Assembly: GCA_964446385.1 (NCBI GenBank)
Contig: CAYUOH010000020.1
Span: forward strand, 1 to 24,876
Reading direction: 5' to 3'
From: CAYSRC01 sp964446385
Lineage (GTDB): Bacteria; Bacillota; Clostridia; Oscillospirales; Ruminococcaceae
DNA: 24,876 bases
Every line of letters begins with the position of its first letter. The stretch's first letter is position 1. A program made the translations under genes and the position numbers. The notes beneath the pieces are model-generated. The model was not told where the DNA came from and made no database searches. It worked only from the letters and a program-made list of their open reading frames with translations. This document shows positions 24,123 through 24,876 of this stretch, in pieces.

Positions 24123-24140
24123 TTGTTAATTAATTAACAC
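24123..24140. promoter_or_regulatory. Rex operator candidate upstream of the GAPDH gene
   Basis: TTGTTAATTAATTAACAC matches the clostridial Rex consensus TTGTTAANNNNTTAACAA at all informative positions except the last. It includes a 16-bp perfect palindrome (24124-24139) and ends 6 bases before the -35. Rex is the NADH/NAD-sensing repressor of fermentation and glycolytic genes. Confidence 0.65.
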
Positions 24141-24146
24141 ACTGTC

Positions 24147-24175
24147 TTGAATTTGCACATAGTCTTTGATATAAT
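24147..24175 (+). promoter_or_regulatory. promoter of the GAPDH gene
   Basis: TTGAAT at 24147-24152, a 17-base spacer and TATAAT at 24170-24175 with a TGn extension (TGATATAAT), about 40 bases before the start codon. Confidence 0.82.
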
Positions 24176-24216
24176 ATTTTGGCACATAAATATAAAATAA
24201 AAAGGGGATTATAAAA

Positions 24217-24876
24217 ATGGTTAAAGTTGCTATTAATGGTTTTGGCCGTATCGGACGTCTTGCATTCCGTCAGATGTTCGAAGCTGATGGTTACGAAATA
24301 GTTGCTATCAACGATCTCACGAGTCCCGCTATGCTGGCTCACCTTCTCAAGTATGACACAGCACAGGGCTCTTTCCTTGGCAAGTTCGGCGAAAACAAAC
24401 ACACAGTCGAAGCTACCGACGACAGCATCATTGTTGACGGCAAGGAAATCAAGATCTATAAAGAGTCTGACGCCAACAATGCTCCCTGGGGCAAGCTCGA
24501 TGTTGACGTTGTTCTCGAGTGCACCGGTTTCTACACCACAAAAGATAAGAGCATGGCTCACATTAAGGCCGGCGCAAAGAAGGTTGTTATCAGCGCCCCC
24601 GCAGGCAATGATCTTCCCACAATCGTTTTCTCCGTTAATGAGAACACCCTGACGAAGGACGATCAGGTTATCTCCGCTGCTTCCTGCACCACCAACTGCC
24701 TGGCTCCCATGGCTGATACTCTTAACAAGCTTTATCCCATCGTTTCGGGTATCATGACCACTGTTCATGCTTACACCGGCGACCAGATGATTCTTGACGG
24801 TCCTCAGCGCAAGGGCGATCTCCGTCGTGCACGTGCAGGCGCCTGCAACATCGTTCCCAACAGCACCGGTGCTGCC
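24217..24876 (+). CDS. gap: glyceraldehyde-3-phosphate dehydrogenase, 5' part (runs off the window)
   Basis: 220 codons of an unbroken frame that continues past the window end; a full protein would be about 335 residues. It oxidises glyceraldehyde-3-phosphate with NAD and phosphate in glycolysis. Seen: VKVAINGFGRIGR (dinucleotide-binding), Asp33 in AINDL, which favours NAD over NADP, LLKYDTAQGSF, the active-site SAASCTTNCLAP with Cys157, TTVHAYTGDQ with His184, and RRARAGACNIVPNSTGAA at the end. The ATG at 24217 follows AAGGGGAT. Codon use is strongly biased to C/G-ending codons, as for a highly expressed gene. An extended -10 promoter and a Rex-type operator precede it, so it is probably induced when NADH/NAD is high. 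Confidence 0.97.
   Translation, partial: MVKVAINGFGRIGRLAFRQMFEADGYEIVAINDLTSPAMLAHLLKYDTAQGSFLGKFGENKHTVEATDDSIIVDGKEIKIYKESDANNAPWGKLDVDVVLECTGFYTTKDKSMAHIKAGAKKVVISAPAGNDLPTIVFSVNENTLTKDDQVISAASCTTNCLAPMADTLNKLYPIVSGIMTTVHAYTGDQMILDGPQRKGDLRRARAGACNIVPNSTGAA

Noticed and set aside
24130..24768. 212-codon minus-strand frame opposite GAPDH
   Set aside because: Fully explained as the antisense of the highly biased GAPDH gene, whose conserved motifs are read on the plus strand.

Overview
The window looks like chromosomal DNA of an anaerobic clostridial Firmicute. The reasons are strong AGGAGG-type ribosome binding sites, sigma-A-like promoters, a tRNA gene that encodes its own CCA, a DUF3048 (YerB-like) lipoprotein, a DUF4428 zinc-ribbon protein, a NiaR repressor and an 18-bp clostridial-type Rex site in front of a glycolytic GAPDH gene. 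Base composition is mixed. Housekeeping genes (lepA, mfd, gap) favour G/C-ending codons, while the nad operon and the acyltransferase/PAP2 pair look clearly more AT-rich by eye.

Layout from left to right. (1) 161-3682: two U32-family (Fe-S, RNA-hydroxylation type) genes point away from each other; the large one is preceded by an overlapping 71-codon ORF. (2) 3736-4500: a DUF4428 zinc-ribbon gene ends at a strong terminator, followed by a palindrome-rich, possibly REP-like stretch. (3) 4664-6839: a leftward membrane/lipid block holds GtrA, PAP2 phosphatase and a PlsC-type acyltransferase; the last two overlap by ATGA. (4) 6856-7070: an intergenic promoter-plus-terminator pair could make a short RNA. 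(5) 7279-10836: a complete de novo NAD operon nadA-nadB-nadC-niaR has its own promoter and candidate operators. (6) 11123-11199: tRNA-Arg(ACG) on the minus strand. (7) 11395-13754: a zinc-ribbon membrane protein gene is coupled by one shared base to lepA. (8) 13797-16296: a leftward cluster of four GNAT acetyltransferase genes, of which two are broken (one nonsense/5'-truncated, one frameshifted at a TA repeat). (9) 16431-17381: rplM-rpsI with a textbook promoter and a structured leader. (10) 17461-22772: mfd, pth and a DUF3048 lipoprotein on the minus strand. (11) 22773-23162: a long divergent control region with three copies of one sequence element. (12) 23163-24074: a CPBP intramembrane protease. 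(13) 24217-24876: the 5' two-thirds of a GAPDH gene that runs off the window.

The coherent systems are quinolinate-route NAD synthesis with its own repressor, NADH-responsive (Rex-type) control of glycolytic GAPDH, translation and its quality control (lepA, pth, rplM-rpsI, U32 RNA-modification enzymes), and transcription-coupled repair (mfd). I saw no phage, insertion sequence with an intact transposase, CRISPR array or recognisable defence system. The most interesting observations are regulatory: the Rex site, the putative NiaR sites, the three-copy element before the CPBP gene and the possible small RNA. The decaying GNAT cluster and an acyltransferase lacking the usual catalytic Asp are also worth a look.
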